A stretch of 64,000 nt of DNA, from positions 2,497,001 through 2,561,000 of the forward strand of contig JAPFFF010000020.1 of the NCBI GenBank assembly GCA_039105265.1, read 5' to 3'. Positions within the stretch are counted from its first letter, which is position 1. Each line of letters starts with the position of its first letter. This document shows, piece after piece, positions 26,260 to 36,243 of this stretch. Below the pieces are notes generated by a model. The model was not told where the DNA came from, searched no databases, and saw only the letters and a program-made list of their open reading frames with translations. The position numbers were made by a program, and so were the translations under genes. The stretch is from Tritrichomonas musculus. Lineage: Eukaryota; Parabasalia; Tritrichomonadida; Tritrichomonadidae.

Positions 26260-28260
26260 TTACTCCAAGAATGCTGTATCATCTTCTTTGTCCCATTCAC
26301 CGTCATGTTCTTCGTTGTAGGCATCTTGAACACCGTCCTTCCATTCACCTCCTTCATCATCATTTTGATGGTTGTACTGCATGCCATGTCTTTCTTGTCC
26401 AGTATACTGATCATGTATCAAAAGTTCTCTTTCACGTTCATTGACTTCTTGAGCTGATGCGACCATAGCATGTCCGAAATCATTATAAATCTTATTTCTG
26501 AGTTGTGTTCTGTGTTGAACAGTCCAATCGTCTCCGTTAGTATGAAGAACATGTAGTAAAAGGCTTGAAACTTCATTATCGATCATTCTTTTTCCATCTT
26601 TCTTCTTGCTCCATTTCTGGAATGCCTCTGATTCTATTGAATTGAAATGACGTTTTCGAGCAACATTATGAAGAATGTAGTGTTTCCATAATTTTGATGT
26701 GGCCATCATGATTAGTCTTGCCTTGTATTTAGGAGTAATATCGAGTATGTTTTGGGTCCTAAGATCGTTGACGACATCATTTACGACATGACCGACGATA
26801 TAATCGCGGAATCTAGCGAAGACATTCTTTCGTTTCTCGGTTGTGAATTTATAATGAGAAAGAGCTTCTCTGCTGGGCCATCCTTCTGGTATTGTATAAC
26901 CGATCATATTACCTAAAGCATGAGGATCACCTGCGAAATTGTTGTTGTAATTGTATCCTAATTTCTCTTTGAGATATATTGGAACAGTGATTGATTTTCC
27001 GCCATGATTATCCCTATATTGTTTTCTAGCAGCTGCATCATAATCTGTATAGAAATTAAATTGTGCAGGCCAATCAGACTTTGCTGTTGTGTATCCATTA
27101 ATGTATATTGGATTATTGCTGCCGTTTCTTATCAAAATATCTGGTACAACGTAATAATTTGGGTCTTCAATACCGGCTCTCCATGGGGCGCTATTAGGAT
27201 TTGCTGCGTTTCTTTTATTAACAATATCTTGAGCTCCAGCAAGAGTCATTGCCTTCCTTCTTCTTTTGACATCTTTTTGATTGTCTAGAATGATGTTCCA
27301 TAATGCGTCCATTCCTTTCTTTGAACCAGCTCTTGAGGCTCTTGTTTGTGCATGACGTAAAGCTGCTGCTGCGATACGTGAAATTTCGTTGGGACTGTTC
27401 AATATATCATGAATATCTGCGGGCTGTTCGGCAAAAGAATTGTAGTAATCGACTAAAGCTAGTACACTTGGGTCTGGTTGTTGTTGTGCCATTTGATTTT
27501 GAAATAAAATTGTATTATCGTTGTTGTTATTTTGAGTAGTTGGAGGCGTTTGAGGTGTTGAAGAAGGTCTTCTCAATTCATTTAAGGGATTTAATTCTGG
27601 AAAAGTCTCTGCTGCTCCAAATCTAAAGAAAGGTCCGGAATGCTCTTGAGGTTCCCTATGTGAAGTTTCTGGAGGACTTGATGGAGGGACAGAAGGAATT
27701 TCCCTATGTAAATATACTCTATTTACGAAATGTTGAAGACTTTCAAGATTGATATGTCGAATATATCTAGGATCGAAGTTGTCATTTGCGGCAAAGTTAT
27801 GAGAATTGAGTATAGATATAGCAGTTCGAATAATATGTCTTGGAAAAGCTTTCTTGTTATACGAAGCAAGGGTTCTTCTGTCGACTCTCTCAGATAATTC
27901 ATTATAAAATGGGGCAGTATTTCGAATCCAATTACTGAATCTATAATCGCCCATATCCACTAAATCTTCGCTATAAGTCAAGGGTCTATCTATAGGATGT
28001 TCTTCTTGAAACCTTTGAATGAATCTCTCTATTGTATTACTATTGACGATATTTGCTTGAAGACCAAAATTGAATTCATTTAGAACTTTCGACAAATACT
28101 CGGCATATACTCTATCCCTCAGTATTCCTCCCTGATCACTCGTAGTAATGATATTGAATCCCAGTTCATTGTTGAGTCTATTACAATATCCTAATAATTT
28201 TTGCGTGTTATTGCCTTGCATTACTTGTCCGGCAGTAAGTTTTATTGTTGATTTACTCAT
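26260..28260 (-). CDS. Maverick ~680-residue protein (element D copy, mosaic)
   Basis: 666 residues from MSKSTIKLTAGQVMQGN. The first 220 residues are close to the A copy (for example FIQRFQEEHPIDRPLTYSED). From about residue 250 the protein is instead close to the C copy (KRRRKAMTLAGAQDIVNKRN, PIYINGYTTAKSDWP). This points to recombination between two Maverick families within the gene. The calcium-loop-like DxNGD motif of A and C is not kept here. The acidic C-terminus ends in AFLE. Function is unknown. Confidence 0.75.
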   Translation of the reverse strand: MSKSTIKLTAGQVMQGNNTQKLLGYCNRLNNELGFNIITTSDQGGILRDRVYAEYLSKVLNEFNFGLQANIVNSNTIERFIQRFQEEHPIDRPLTYSEDLVDMGDYRFSNWIRNTAPFYNELSERVDRRTLASYNKKAFPRHIIRTAISILNSHNFAANDNFDPRYIRHINLESLQHFVNRVYLHREIPSVPPSSPPETSHREPQEHSGPFFRFGAAETFPELNPLNELRRPSSTPQTPPTTQNNNNDNTILFQNQMAQQQPDPSVLALVDYYNSFAEQPADIHDILNSPNEISRIAAAALRHAQTRASRAGSKKGMDALWNIILDNQKDVKRRRKAMTLAGAQDIVNKRNAANPNSAPWRAGIEDPNYYVVPDILIRNGSNNPIYINGYTTAKSDWPAQFNFYTDYDAAARKQYRDNHGGKSITVPIYLKEKLGYNYNNNFAGDPHALGNMIGYTIPEGWPSREALSHYKFTTEKRKNVFARFRDYIVGHVVNDVVNDLRTQNILDITPKYKARLIMMATSKLWKHYILHNVARKRHFNSIESEAFQKWSKKKDGKRMIDNEVSSLLLHVLHTNGDDWTVQHRTQLRNKIYNDFGHAMVASAQEVNERERELLIHDQYTGQERHGMQYNHQNDDEGGEWKDGVQDAYNEEHDGEWDKEDDTAFLE

Positions 28261-28287
28261 TTGATTTCCAAAAAAATAAGGGTCTGT

Positions 28288-28803
28288 TTATATGCCACAT
28301 TCCTTGATAAATCTACCATAATCCTTGCTCAGACCGGTAAAATTAGGACGATTTGACTTAATTCTAGTATCTACTTCTTCAATCAAAAAGCCTATGTCAT
28401 ATTGAAACATCTGGTGATATTCAATCTCTTTGCCCTCCTTTGTTGTAAATTTCTTTGGTTCCCTTACAATAACCACGTCCTGTATCTTGTTTTTTCCGTT
28501 CTTTGCTGTGTCGATTGAGTAGTGACTTCCCTTCTTGTTAAAGCATAGATATACCTTCTCGCAGTCAAATAACTCACATAATTCTTTGTATAGAAACTGT
28601 TGATTCTTATAAATTGAGACGACTAAGGGCCTGCAAACTATTCTATTGGCGTTAAATTTGTCAGGAAAGAGATACTCTTTGTCGATGATAATATAGAATT
28701 CATGAGCCGAATCGATGGCGGGGTCCTTCTCTTTGTGGGCCTCAATATATTCTTCCAATTTATCACACAATTTATTGACAGACAAGTAAAGTGGCTTTGT
28801 CAT
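28288..28803 (-). CDS. Maverick 171-residue conserved protein (element D copy)
   Basis: Nearly identical to the A copy (7806-8327). It starts MTKPLYLSVNKLCDKLEEYI and ends DYGRFIKECGI. An in-frame ATG 17 codons upstream lies in terminal-repeat sequence and is not used in this call. It is next to the terminal repeat, as in the other copies. Confidence 0.8.
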   Translation of the reverse strand: MTKPLYLSVNKLCDKLEEYIEAHKEKDPAIDSAHEFYIIIDKEYLFPDKFNANRIVCRPLVVSIYKNQQFLYKELCELFDCEKVYLCFNKKGSHYSIDTAKNGKNKIQDVVIVREPKKFTTKEGKEIEYHQMFQYDIGFLIEEVDTRIKSNRPNFTGLSKDYGRFIKECGI

Positions 28804-28857
28804 TTTGTATTTGCATTGGGGATAAAAAATTATTTGTTTCAAAAAAAGTTTCAAAAA

Positions 28858-29115
28858 AGTTGAAACAACTCGTTAGTCCTAAAATCAGGACTTTATTAGC
28901 GAGTATGACAAACATCTTTTTGAACCCAAATTGTTGAGTTAAATTAGGGAGTCAAGTATGGGGATACTTAAGAAATTGTTGGACAACTTTTTGAGTCAAA
29001 AAAGGGCTAAAATGAGGTGTTGGGAGGTCAAAAAAGTGCCCAAATAAGGTGTTTTTTCGAGGGTTTGTCAGGAGTTTGGGACGAAGTCCTAAAATCATGA
29101 CAAACATATACTACT
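28858..29115. repeat. Right terminal repeat of Maverick D
   Basis: It resembles the A terminal repeat in style (AAAAAAGGGCTAAAAT, TTTGGGACGAAGTCC) but differs in much of its sequence. It ends ATACTACT. Near its inner end, AGTCCT/AGGACT form a hairpin nested within ACTCG/CGAGT (28868-28902). The partner repeat is missing. Confidence 0.75.
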
Positions 29116-30105
29116 CAAAAAATAAATACCGATGTTTTACTGAAAACTTCACTTCATTTCTGGTAACATTTCTCCCGGCAAATTGGTAAGTGTACTAGTA
29201 TTACCATATACTGGCAGTTTTAAAGGTAATACCTGTACGGTAGAGAATGTTTAAATGTTTACCGATTAGTAACGGTAACCATCCCTGATTATATAAGTTA
29301 TATAATATTAAAAATATTATAAAAAATTTTAAAATCTTAAGGGGGCGTATACTTGACGTTTTTTTGATGCTAAAAATGTATTTAGATAATTATATTATAA
29401 TATATATTTAAGAGAATTTTTTATGATTTATTTTGATAAAAAAATATATAAAATATAAAATATATTTTAGAATATTTGTATTTTTTATTTTTTTCCAGTT
29501 TTTCAAAGAAGATGTATTTTTTTGTTAAGAAAAAAAATTGAATGTAAATAGATTAAATTTATTATAAAACACAAGCGAGAAGTATAATTATTTGATGGAT
29601 TACGGCTCACGCTGATGCATTATATTGATCAAAATAAACAAATCTATTTTTTCACACTTTTCGAAAGATTATCGTTCTAAAATTAAATTATCTCCAAATT
29701 TTCCACGAATTTCTTGTATATGTCGCGTAATTTATACTATTATTTAATATATATTTTGATGCAACTATATTGATCTATTTAATTTTCTTTTTTCTGGAGG
29801 CTATTGTTCTAAAATCAAATTATCTCCAAATATCCCAAGAAATTCTTATATACGTCGTGTAATTTATACTATTATTTAATATGTATTTTGATGCAACTAT
29901 ATTGATCTATTTAATTTTCTTTTTTCTGGAGGCTATTGTTCTAAAATCAAATTATCTCCAAATATCCCAAGAAATTCTTATATACGTCGTGTAATTTATA
30001 CTATTATTTAATATGCATTTTGATGCAACTATATTGGTCTATTTTATTTGCTTTTTGATTTAGCAACATAATTTGATATATGTTTTGATCAAGTTATTTC
30101 AAAAT
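29116..30105. other. Gene-free stretch between Mavericks D and C
   Basis: AT-rich DNA without a gene. It contains a 132 bp tandem repeat (listed separately) and, at about 29170-29285, a less AT-rich patch with several GGTAA and TTACC repeats. Confidence 0.7.
29674..30066. repeat. 132 bp tandem repeat, three copies
   Basis: Units start GTTCTAAAAT at 29674, 29806 and 29938. The second and third are nearly identical; the first is more diverged. Each contains ATTATCTCCAAAT and TTTGATGCAACTATATTG. It is non-coding and lies just outside the left end of Maverick C. Confidence 0.88.
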
Positions 30106-30643
30106 AGTAGTGTACAAAAGGGGTGATTTAAGACCGGGGGTCTTAAAACGCTTCGCTTCCCCCCTTTCTCGGTTCTCCGCTCTTGACGAGCTTCGAACCG
30201 GACTCCATAAATATAGGTCATTTATAACTTTCATTTTTGTCTTCATTTTTTGAATATTATTTAGTGGAATAAATAATACATTTTTCACTCGTTTATGACT
30301 ACATAGTTTATACTTTTTAAAAGGGGTGATTTAAGACCGGGGGTCTTAAAACGCTTCGCTTCCCCCCTTTCTCGGTTCTCCGCTCTTGACGAGCTTCGAA
30401 CCGACCACCATAAATATAGGTCATCAATGCGGTCCATAACTGTCTTCAGTTTTTGATTTGTTATACGAGACCCTATATTGCGCATAAAAACCTTTATTTT
30501 CACATTAAAAGTATATGTTAGTAGTCTCAAAAGTGATATCTTTATACCTGAAATGTGATATAAAAAACTAAAATTTCTCATAAAATTATAACATATTTAT
30601 ACTTTTTAAAAATATTGAAAATAAAAATTTTAAAAAAATTTTG
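30106..30643 (+). repeat. Left terminal inverted repeat of Maverick C
   Basis: It contains two copies of the GC-rich palindromic block, at about 30120-30200 and 30322-30405, read on the minus strand. The frames across them (30094-30288 and 30285-30581) are repeated in every copy and are probably not genes. Confidence 0.9.
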
Positions 30644-30721
30644 TAATATGATATGTGATATAAAAAATAATAACAGGTATAAATAATTTTATATTTAATA
30701 ATTTTTTATTCTTTTTAAAAA

Positions 30722-33700
30722 ATGAAACTTATAGAAATTGAAAACCAAAAATTATACGAATTATTTGAATTAATAATTAATGAAAAATTAGAACATGATT
30801 TTGATTATTATTGGATATCTAAAGAAGATTGTATAAGAGATATAATAGATTTTGCTCAACAAGAAGGTTATGATGGTGATATGGATAATTATGATGCTAT
30901 CTATTGGTATTTCAAAGGTAAACGTGATAAAGAAAAACCTAAAGAAGAGCCCACAGCAGAGCCTAAAGAAGAGCCCACAGCAGAGCTGAGTCCAACAAAG
31001 TTGGCCAAAAAAATAATAAAAACGGAGGATAAAACACAGTTTGAAATAACAAATAGAATTATGGAAAAATTAGAAGATTCTCCCACAAATTGGTATATTG
31101 ATTTTGAAAGATTAGATAATGACGGACGAAAATTATTATTGCCAAAATTAAAGAAATTCTTTGAAGAACATATTGATGCTTTATCAATATCTGAGAAATA
31201 TAAAATAGCTTTCAAAGTTAATGGGGAGTGGCATTCAAAACGATTGACTCCAGAAGTATATAAACAATTAATGAATAATCTTACCGAAAATCACTTTATA
31301 TTTGATATTGAGAATGTTGTGCCAGAATATTTTTATGAAAAAGGTGCAGAAAAGATACCAGAATGGAGTCTATTTAGTGCTGTTAAATATAATAAATTTA
31401 AAGGTATTAAAGCTAAAAATGATGTTGGTGGTAGCTTCTTTCAATATTTAGTAAATAAGAATTGTCCATTAAATGTTAAAAAATATCTTAAAAAATTACA
31501 AATATTCACATCTCTAGTAAACAAAAAAGGTAAACAAAGAAAAGAATTAGATGATTGTTGTTTTATTTATGCTTTACAACAAACTGGATGTTATGACGAT
31601 GCTACACTAAATAAAATGCGATTAAGAATTAACACACGATATCTCTCACAAAAATCACTAAATGAATTATGTATGGAGTTCAAACTGCATATTAAATTAT
31701 CATTCATAGATGAAGATGCAAATGGAATAAATAAAAAACGCTCTGTTAAATCTACTAAAAATAACAAAGAAAAACATTATTTAGGTATAGAGAATGCTGA
31801 ACCAAATAGAACACACACAATGAATATATACAATAAACATTATTTCCTCGAAGAGAAAACACCTTTTAGTACATATTATATTAATCATTTAAGTGAATGC
31901 ACAGAGGACAAATACAATAAAGAATACAATAGCGACCACTGGAGAAACGCACGATATTTTATTAACTCTTCTGACCTAGTGAGAATATTAATGAAGAACA
32001 ATTATTTTGTTCCTATTACGTTTGGACAATATAAGGTTTTAAACACGATATTCTATAAAGATGTAGACAGTAATATTGACCTTATTGACCTTGATTATAA
32101 TGATGAACAATGCACAAAATTAATAGAACAACCTAAGAAAAAGATTAATAAAAAAGATGGAGAAAAAAGTTATTGGTATGCAGATTTTGAAGCAGATGTA
32201 AGTACTAGTATTCAAGGACAAAGTCCCGGGATGCCTTGCATCCACAAGCCTTATATGTGTGTCGTACATAGTGCAAACGGAAATCACAAAAAATGTTTTA
32301 AAGGTGAAGATTGTAATAAACAATTATTAGATTATCTAGATGATGAATCAGTTGTGTATTTCCATAATTTAGCGTATGATATTAGAATGCTTGCAAACTT
32401 TGGCTTATGTAAATCTATCATAAAAGGTTCAAAAACTATGATGGCAGATATAAAATATAATAATAAAACGATTCATCTTAGAGATTCATTACCAATATTA
32501 TCATGCAAATTATCACAATTACCATCTATGTTTAATATAGAAGGAATACACTCGCAAAGCGAGGGCCAAGGACATAGTCCTTGTCAAAAAGAGATATTTC
32601 CATATAAATATTATACACTAGAAAGACTAAAAACAAATATCGGCACAATAAGTGAAGCAGGCTTAAATGAAGATAAACAGTGGACAGATGAAGATTACAC
32701 TTTATTTAACTCTAATATTGATAAGATTGAAGGATGCAGAATAGACGAAAAACACTTTGATATGTACAAATATGCTGAATTCTATTGCCAACAAGATGTT
32801 AATATTTTGAGAATTGGATTTGAAAAATTGCGTGAAGGATTTAAAGAAAATTTTAATATTAACCTTTATAAATTTATTAGTATATCATCTCTTGCAAATG
32901 AAGTGTTTAACCAAAAAGTATATTATCCTAATGGAAATCTTTATAAATTAGGTGGACATGTTAGGCATTTCTGTTCAAAAGCAATATATGGCGGTAGATG
33001 CATGACTGCTTACAATAAAAAATGGCATACTAAAGAAAGATTATGTGATTTTGACGCAGTTAGTTTATATCCATCTGCAATGAAAAGATTGTATACAGTT
33101 GAAGGAAAACCTAAAGTGATTCAACCAGAACAATTAAACCTAGAATTTCTTTCTAAACAATCCGCATATATTGTAGAAATTGAGATAACAAAAATAAATA
33201 AACATTATGCTTTTCCATTGATTGTTCAAAAGATAAACGGCTTAAACTGCAACAATGATTATATACCAGAAGGTGAATCAATAAAAATAGTTGTTGATAA
33301 TATCACATTAGAGGATTACATAGAGTTTCAAAAGATAGAGTTTAACATTTTACGTGGATACTATTGGGATGGAAAAAAAGATTATAGAATAAGAGATTGC
33401 ATCAGTGATATCTTCAATAAAAGACTTGAATATAAAAAGCAAAATAATCCATTACAAAATCTCTATAAACTTATTATGAATTCATGTTATGGTAAAACAA
33501 TAGAGAAACCAGTTGAAAAAGATTATAAATATTTACGTGAAGGAGATGAATTAGATAAATTTTGGCAAAAAAATTATAATAAAATAGTTGAAGATATTCA
33601 ATTGAACAACTCTAATATCCACGCAGTTAAGACTCTAAAACAAATAGATAAACATTTTAATTTTTCATTGTTAGGTATTCAAGTTTTGTCTATGTCTAAG

Positions 33701-34237
33701 AGAATTATGAATGAAGTAATGTGTTTAGCTTTTGATATAGGATGCCACATTTATTACCAAGATACAGATAGCATGCATATAGAGTCCGCTGATTTACCAA
33801 AATTAGAGAAAGCATTTAGAGATAAATATAATAGAGAACTCATAGGTAAAAATCTTGGCCAATTCCACTCAGATTTCCCAGAGATAAATGGACATAAAGA
33901 AATGCCTCAAGCAATTGAATCATTCTTTTTGATGAAAAAGATGTATATTGATAAACTACAAGATTCCACAGGTGATATAGCATATATGATTCGTGGCAAA
34001 GGACTTACACAAAATTCTATCAAGTATAAATATAATGAAGATTTTAATGGAGATGTTATGAAATTATATGAAACGTTATTTAATGGAAACTCTATAACAT
34101 TTGATTTAACAAAAGGTCAACCATGTTTCGATATGAACAAAAATATGACAGTATCCACTAGAAAAAAATACGAAAGATGTATAAAAACTGATTATGAAAG
34201 TGGCTGTATTGATGAATATTTCAAGCATCTAATTTAA
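30722..34237 (+). CDS. POLB: Maverick protein-primed DNA polymerase B, element C copy
   Basis: 1171 residues. Exonuclease motifs: DFEAD at 488-492, FHNLAYD at 547-553, YCQQD at 688-692. Polymerase motifs: A, DFDAVSLYPS, from 776; B, NSCYGK, from 920; C, YYQDTDS, at 1011-1017. All acidic catalytic residues are present. Predicted role: protein-primed replication of the linear element from its inverted ends. The N-terminal 450 residues are Maverick-specific, with a repeated Glu/Pro linker (KEEPTAEP) near residues 75-95. Three double-hairpin cassettes lie inside this gene, all in frame. The 3' end overlaps the convergent integrase gene by 17 bases. Confidence 0.96.
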   Translation: MKLIEIENQKLYELFELIINEKLEHDFDYYWISKEDCIRDIIDFAQQEGYDGDMDNYDAIYWYFKGKRDKEKPKEEPTAEPKEEPTAELSPTKLAKKIIKTEDKTQFEITNRIMEKLEDSPTNWYIDFERLDNDGRKLLLPKLKKFFEEHIDALSISEKYKIAFKVNGEWHSKRLTPEVYKQLMNNLTENHFIFDIENVVPEYFYEKGAEKIPEWSLFSAVKYNKFKGIKAKNDVGGSFFQYLVNKNCPLNVKKYLKKLQIFTSLVNKKGKQRKELDDCCFIYALQQTGCYDDATLNKMRLRINTRYLSQKSLNELCMEFKLHIKLSFIDEDANGINKKRSVKSTKNNKEKHYLGIENAEPNRTHTMNIYNKHYFLEEKTPFSTYYINHLSECTEDKYNKEYNSDHWRNARYFINSSDLVRILMKNNYFVPITFGQYKVLNTIFYKDVDSNIDLIDLDYNDEQCTKLIEQPKKKINKKDGEKSYWYADFEADVSTSIQGQSPGMPCIHKPYMCVVHSANGNHKKCFKGEDCNKQLLDYLDDESVVYFHNLAYDIRMLANFGLCKSIIKGSKTMMADIKYNNKTIHLRDSLPILSCKLSQLPSMFNIEGIHSQSEGQGHSPCQKEIFPYKYYTLERLKTNIGTISEAGLNEDKQWTDEDYTLFNSNIDKIEGCRIDEKHFDMYKYAEFYCQQDVNILRIGFEKLREGFKENFNINLYKFISISSLANEVFNQKVYYPNGNLYKLGGHVRHFCSKAIYGGRCMTAYNKKWHTKERLCDFDAVSLYPSAMKRLYTVEGKPKVIQPEQLNLEFLSKQSAYIVEIEITKINKHYAFPLIVQKINGLNCNNDYIPEGESIKIVVDNITLEDYIEFQKIEFNILRGYYWDGKKDYRIRDCISDIFNKRLEYKKQNNPLQNLYKLIMNSCYGKTIEKPVEKDYKYLREGDELDKFWQKNYNKIVEDIQLNNSNIHAVKTLKQIDKHFNFSLLGIQVLSMSKRIMNEVMCLAFDIGCHIYYQDTDSMHIESADLPKLEKAFRDKYNRELIGKNLGQFHSDFPEINGHKEMPQAIESFFLMKKMYIDKLQDSTGDIAYMIRGKGLTQNSIKYKYNEDFNGDVMKLYETLFNGNSITFDLTKGQPCFDMNKNMTVSTRKKYERCIKTDYESGCIDEYFKHLI
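30978..31004. repeat. Double-hairpin cassette 1 in the polymerase gene of C
   Basis: CAGCAGAGCTG (30978-30988) and CCAACAAAGTTGG (30992-31004), separated by AGT. It lies in the N-terminal low-complexity linker, where the A gene has a different pair. Confidence 0.87.
32216..32243. repeat. Double-hairpin cassette 2 in the polymerase gene of C
   Basis: GGACAAAGTCC (32216-32226) and GGATGCCTTGCATCC (32229-32243), two bases apart. It sits just after exonuclease motif I. The A polymerase lacks it; the C protein has ten extra residues (30 bp) there. Confidence 0.92.
32551..32583. repeat. Double-hairpin cassette 3 in the polymerase gene of C
   Basis: CTCGCAAAGCGAG (32551-32563) and CAAGGACATAGTCCTTG (32567-32583), separated by GGC. 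The A polymerase lacks it; the C protein has 12 extra residues (36 bp) between the same conserved blocks (before QKEIFPYKYYTL). Confidence 0.93.
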
Positions 34238-35957
34238 AACGTGGTATTGATTGAATATTATTTTTTTCGCCGATTTTATCGGAGCCAGCTTTGCTGTCAT
34301 CAACAACTCTATATAATCCATTAGCAAACCCAATAACTTTATATTTACCTGGTTGCACATTTGTCCTTCTTTTCATCATTCCATCCTTTTCATTATACAG
34401 TTTAACACTCATACCTTTATTTAAATAAAATCCATCACTCATCATAATATTATAGTTCTCTTTACATATATTCATAACTATTAAAGATTCTAGGTCTTTA
34501 TCTTCTTGGACCATCTTAGGTGATACACTTTTGCCAGCATATTTAGATAATGTTTTATGTGGAGCATTATTATATTGTCTCACTAATTCATTCATAATAG
34601 ATGGTGTAATAATTCCTACTCTCATGTTATATGCCATATCTCTTAATGTTCTAATAACTCTATCAATCAACCCTAATGAACTATGCATAGGGTCAGTTTT
34701 TGTTTGTTTCTGCTCACGTTTCATAAAATCTGGATAATTACCCATTTTCATTCTTGGTGCAGTTCTCCAATGAATACCATGAGAATTATAATAATTTTGT
34801 GCCTTTCTCGAGTTAAACGAACCTTCTCCATCAAATGTTAAATGCTTAATGATGACACCTGATTTTATTATTTTATCGAGTGTCTTTAAATAGTTATCAG
34901 CTGATTTTTCATATTTAGCAAAGCGTTGTCTTTTCTCACTATTTTCTGAGTCATTGTCAAACAAAATTTGGTTCACTAATTCAACATATAAATATCTTGT
35001 GTTAACGTTTATCATAACAAGATAACACAGTTTATCTACAAACATCAAATCAATAATATATGAATATCTCGATGATACTTTATGCAATTGATACTTTTTA
35101 TTTGATTTTAATGGGAAATATGATGTATGTTCATATATATTAACCTGCTTACCAGGAAATATTCTTTGTAATGCACTTATTTTGTTCTCTGATTTAAATC
35201 CAATATAATTTTGCTCTTCTGGAATAGTATAGGTAGTATGCGTTGTTGGCTGATAATAAAATTTGTTAACATATCTATCATACCATTCATCTAATGATAA
35301 TGATGTTGGCCCCCAATTTTGACTAACTCTAGCGAATTCATCTTTATTTAATAATCTTTCATGATTAAATACAACAAAATCATTTAGTTTATCAGTGAAT
35401 GTGTCTCTTAATATGTGTCTTTGTGGTGTCTCAGATTCTTGTCTTTTATTCCATTCTTCAACAAATATATTATATAATCTTCTAAAATCATCTTCGGTTA
35501 TTGGAAGTTTATTATTTTCTGATAACAATGAACGTGCTTGACTTATAGTATATTTTTGTTTGTTATTCAGTTTTTCGAATAATCTATTTTTACACTTTTG
35601 ATATGTATTCATATAGTTTTTATGCCTCTGATATGCTATACTCTCAAGTAATTTTTCATGAATTTCTTTGTAGTTAATTGATATAAAATTCCTTATTTGT
35701 ATATTATCATTCTCTGTAAATATTTTGTCATAATAATATGTAATATTTCTATAATCCCAAGTATCATGTTTATAATGAAAATCTTCAGTTAATGCGTCAT
35801 GTATTTCTTTACATATCCATTTTCTAACTGTATTGTAAATAAAGATAAAATCATTATTTCCTTCAATATCTGCTATATCATCTTTGTATCTCTGTTCATT
35901 TATTATAGCATTTATTATTTTATCCGTGTTATTATAAAGTAAATTACTAGTATTCAT
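34221..35957 (-). CDS. INT: Maverick integrase (retroviral-type, DDE/D fold), element C copy
   Basis: 578 residues. The core contains IIDLMFVDK with candidate first acidic residues 303 and 308, then TFDGEGSFN with Asp 376, then SSLGLIDRVIRTLRDM and QYNNAPHKTLSKYAGK. A C-terminal chromo- or SH3-like beta domain follows (KYKVIGFANGLYRVV). Predicted role: insertion of the element with a 5 bp target duplication, which the flanking AAAAT copies show. It lies between the polymerase gene (convergent) and the small basic protein gene (divergent, 17 bases apart). A double-hairpin cassette lies in the C-terminal domain. Confidence 0.93.
   Translation of the reverse strand: MNTSNLLYNNTDKIINAIINEQRYKDDIADIEGNNDFIFIYNTVRKWICKEIHDALTEDFHYKHDTWDYRNITYYYDKIFTENDNIQIRNFISINYKEIHEKLLESIAYQRHKNYMNTYQKCKNRLFEKLNNKQKYTISQARSLLSENNKLPITEDDFRRLYNIFVEEWNKRQESETPQRHILRDTFTDKLNDFVVFNHERLLNKDEFARVSQNWGPTSLSLDEWYDRYVNKFYYQPTTHTTYTIPEEQNYIGFKSENKISALQRIFPGKQVNIYEHTSYFPLKSNKKYQLHKVSSRYSYIIDLMFVDKLCYLVMINVNTRYLYVELVNQILFDNDSENSEKRQRFAKYEKSADNYLKTLDKIIKSGVIIKHLTFDGEGSFNSRKAQNYYNSHGIHWRTAPRMKMGNYPDFMKREQKQTKTDPMHSSLGLIDRVIRTLRDMAYNMRVGIITPSIMNELVRQYNNAPHKTLSKYAGKSVSPKMVQEDKDLESLIVMNICKENYNIMMSDGFYLNKGMSVKLYNEKDGMMKRRTNVQPGKYKVIGFANGLYRVVDDSKAGSDKIGEKNNIQSIPRFKLDA
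34270..34296. repeat. Double-hairpin cassette in the integrase gene of C
   Basis: CCGATTTTATCGG (34270-34282) and CAGCTTTGCTG (34286-34296), separated by AGC. The A integrase lacks it and is ten residues shorter at this point of the C-terminal domain. Confidence 0.92.
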
Positions 35958-35974
35958 TTTTTATTTAGTATTAA

Positions 35975-36220
35975 ATGAGCCAGCAAGATTGCCTCACACT
36001 ACCACCTCTTAAACAATGGCACGAAAGAAAAACATTTGCATCATCAACACTTAAACAAATCAAATCACGTCTTCAATATTATCGAAAAATATTAAAGGAA
36101 CCTATGCCAACTGACCCAAAAAAAATAGCAAAACGTAATAAGATTCAACGCAAATATGAATATAATATGAAGGTCAGAAATTTGTTAAATAGAGCTATTA
36201 ACAATTTGTATACATTATGA
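35975..36220 (+). CDS. Maverick small basic protein (element C copy)
   Basis: 81 residues from MSQQDCLTLPPLKQWHERK. It is Lys/Arg-rich and helical (QIKSRLQYYRKILK; RNKIQRKYEYNMKVRNLLN), well conserved with the A copy. Divergent from the integrase gene. The stop region overlaps the longer upstream frame of the next gene. It could be a DNA-binding or core protein, or the small basic factor of the replication machinery; nothing in the sequence decides. Confidence 0.8.
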   Translation: MSQQDCLTLPPLKQWHERKTFASSTLKQIKSRLQYYRKILKEPMPTDPKKIAKRNKIQRKYEYNMKVRNLLNRAINNLYTL

Positions 36221-36243
36221 ATAAACCTTTATTTTTTTATAAA

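Larger units (their letters stand above)
24926..29115. mobile_element. Maverick D, right piece
   Basis: This continues element D after transposon T. It holds the end of the Gly-rich protein gene (just after the target duplication), then the coiled-coil, ATPase, ~680-residue and 171-residue genes in the order of C, then a terminal repeat ending ATACTACT at 29108-29115. The ATPase and coiled-coil genes are nearly identical to those of A, so D is a close relative of A and not very old, although it is incomplete. Only one terminus remains. Confidence 0.9.

Noticed and set aside
29674-30066. CRISPR-like array
   Set aside because: The repeats are long (132 bp), only three, without spacers of constant length; a simple tandem repeat in a eukaryotic setting.
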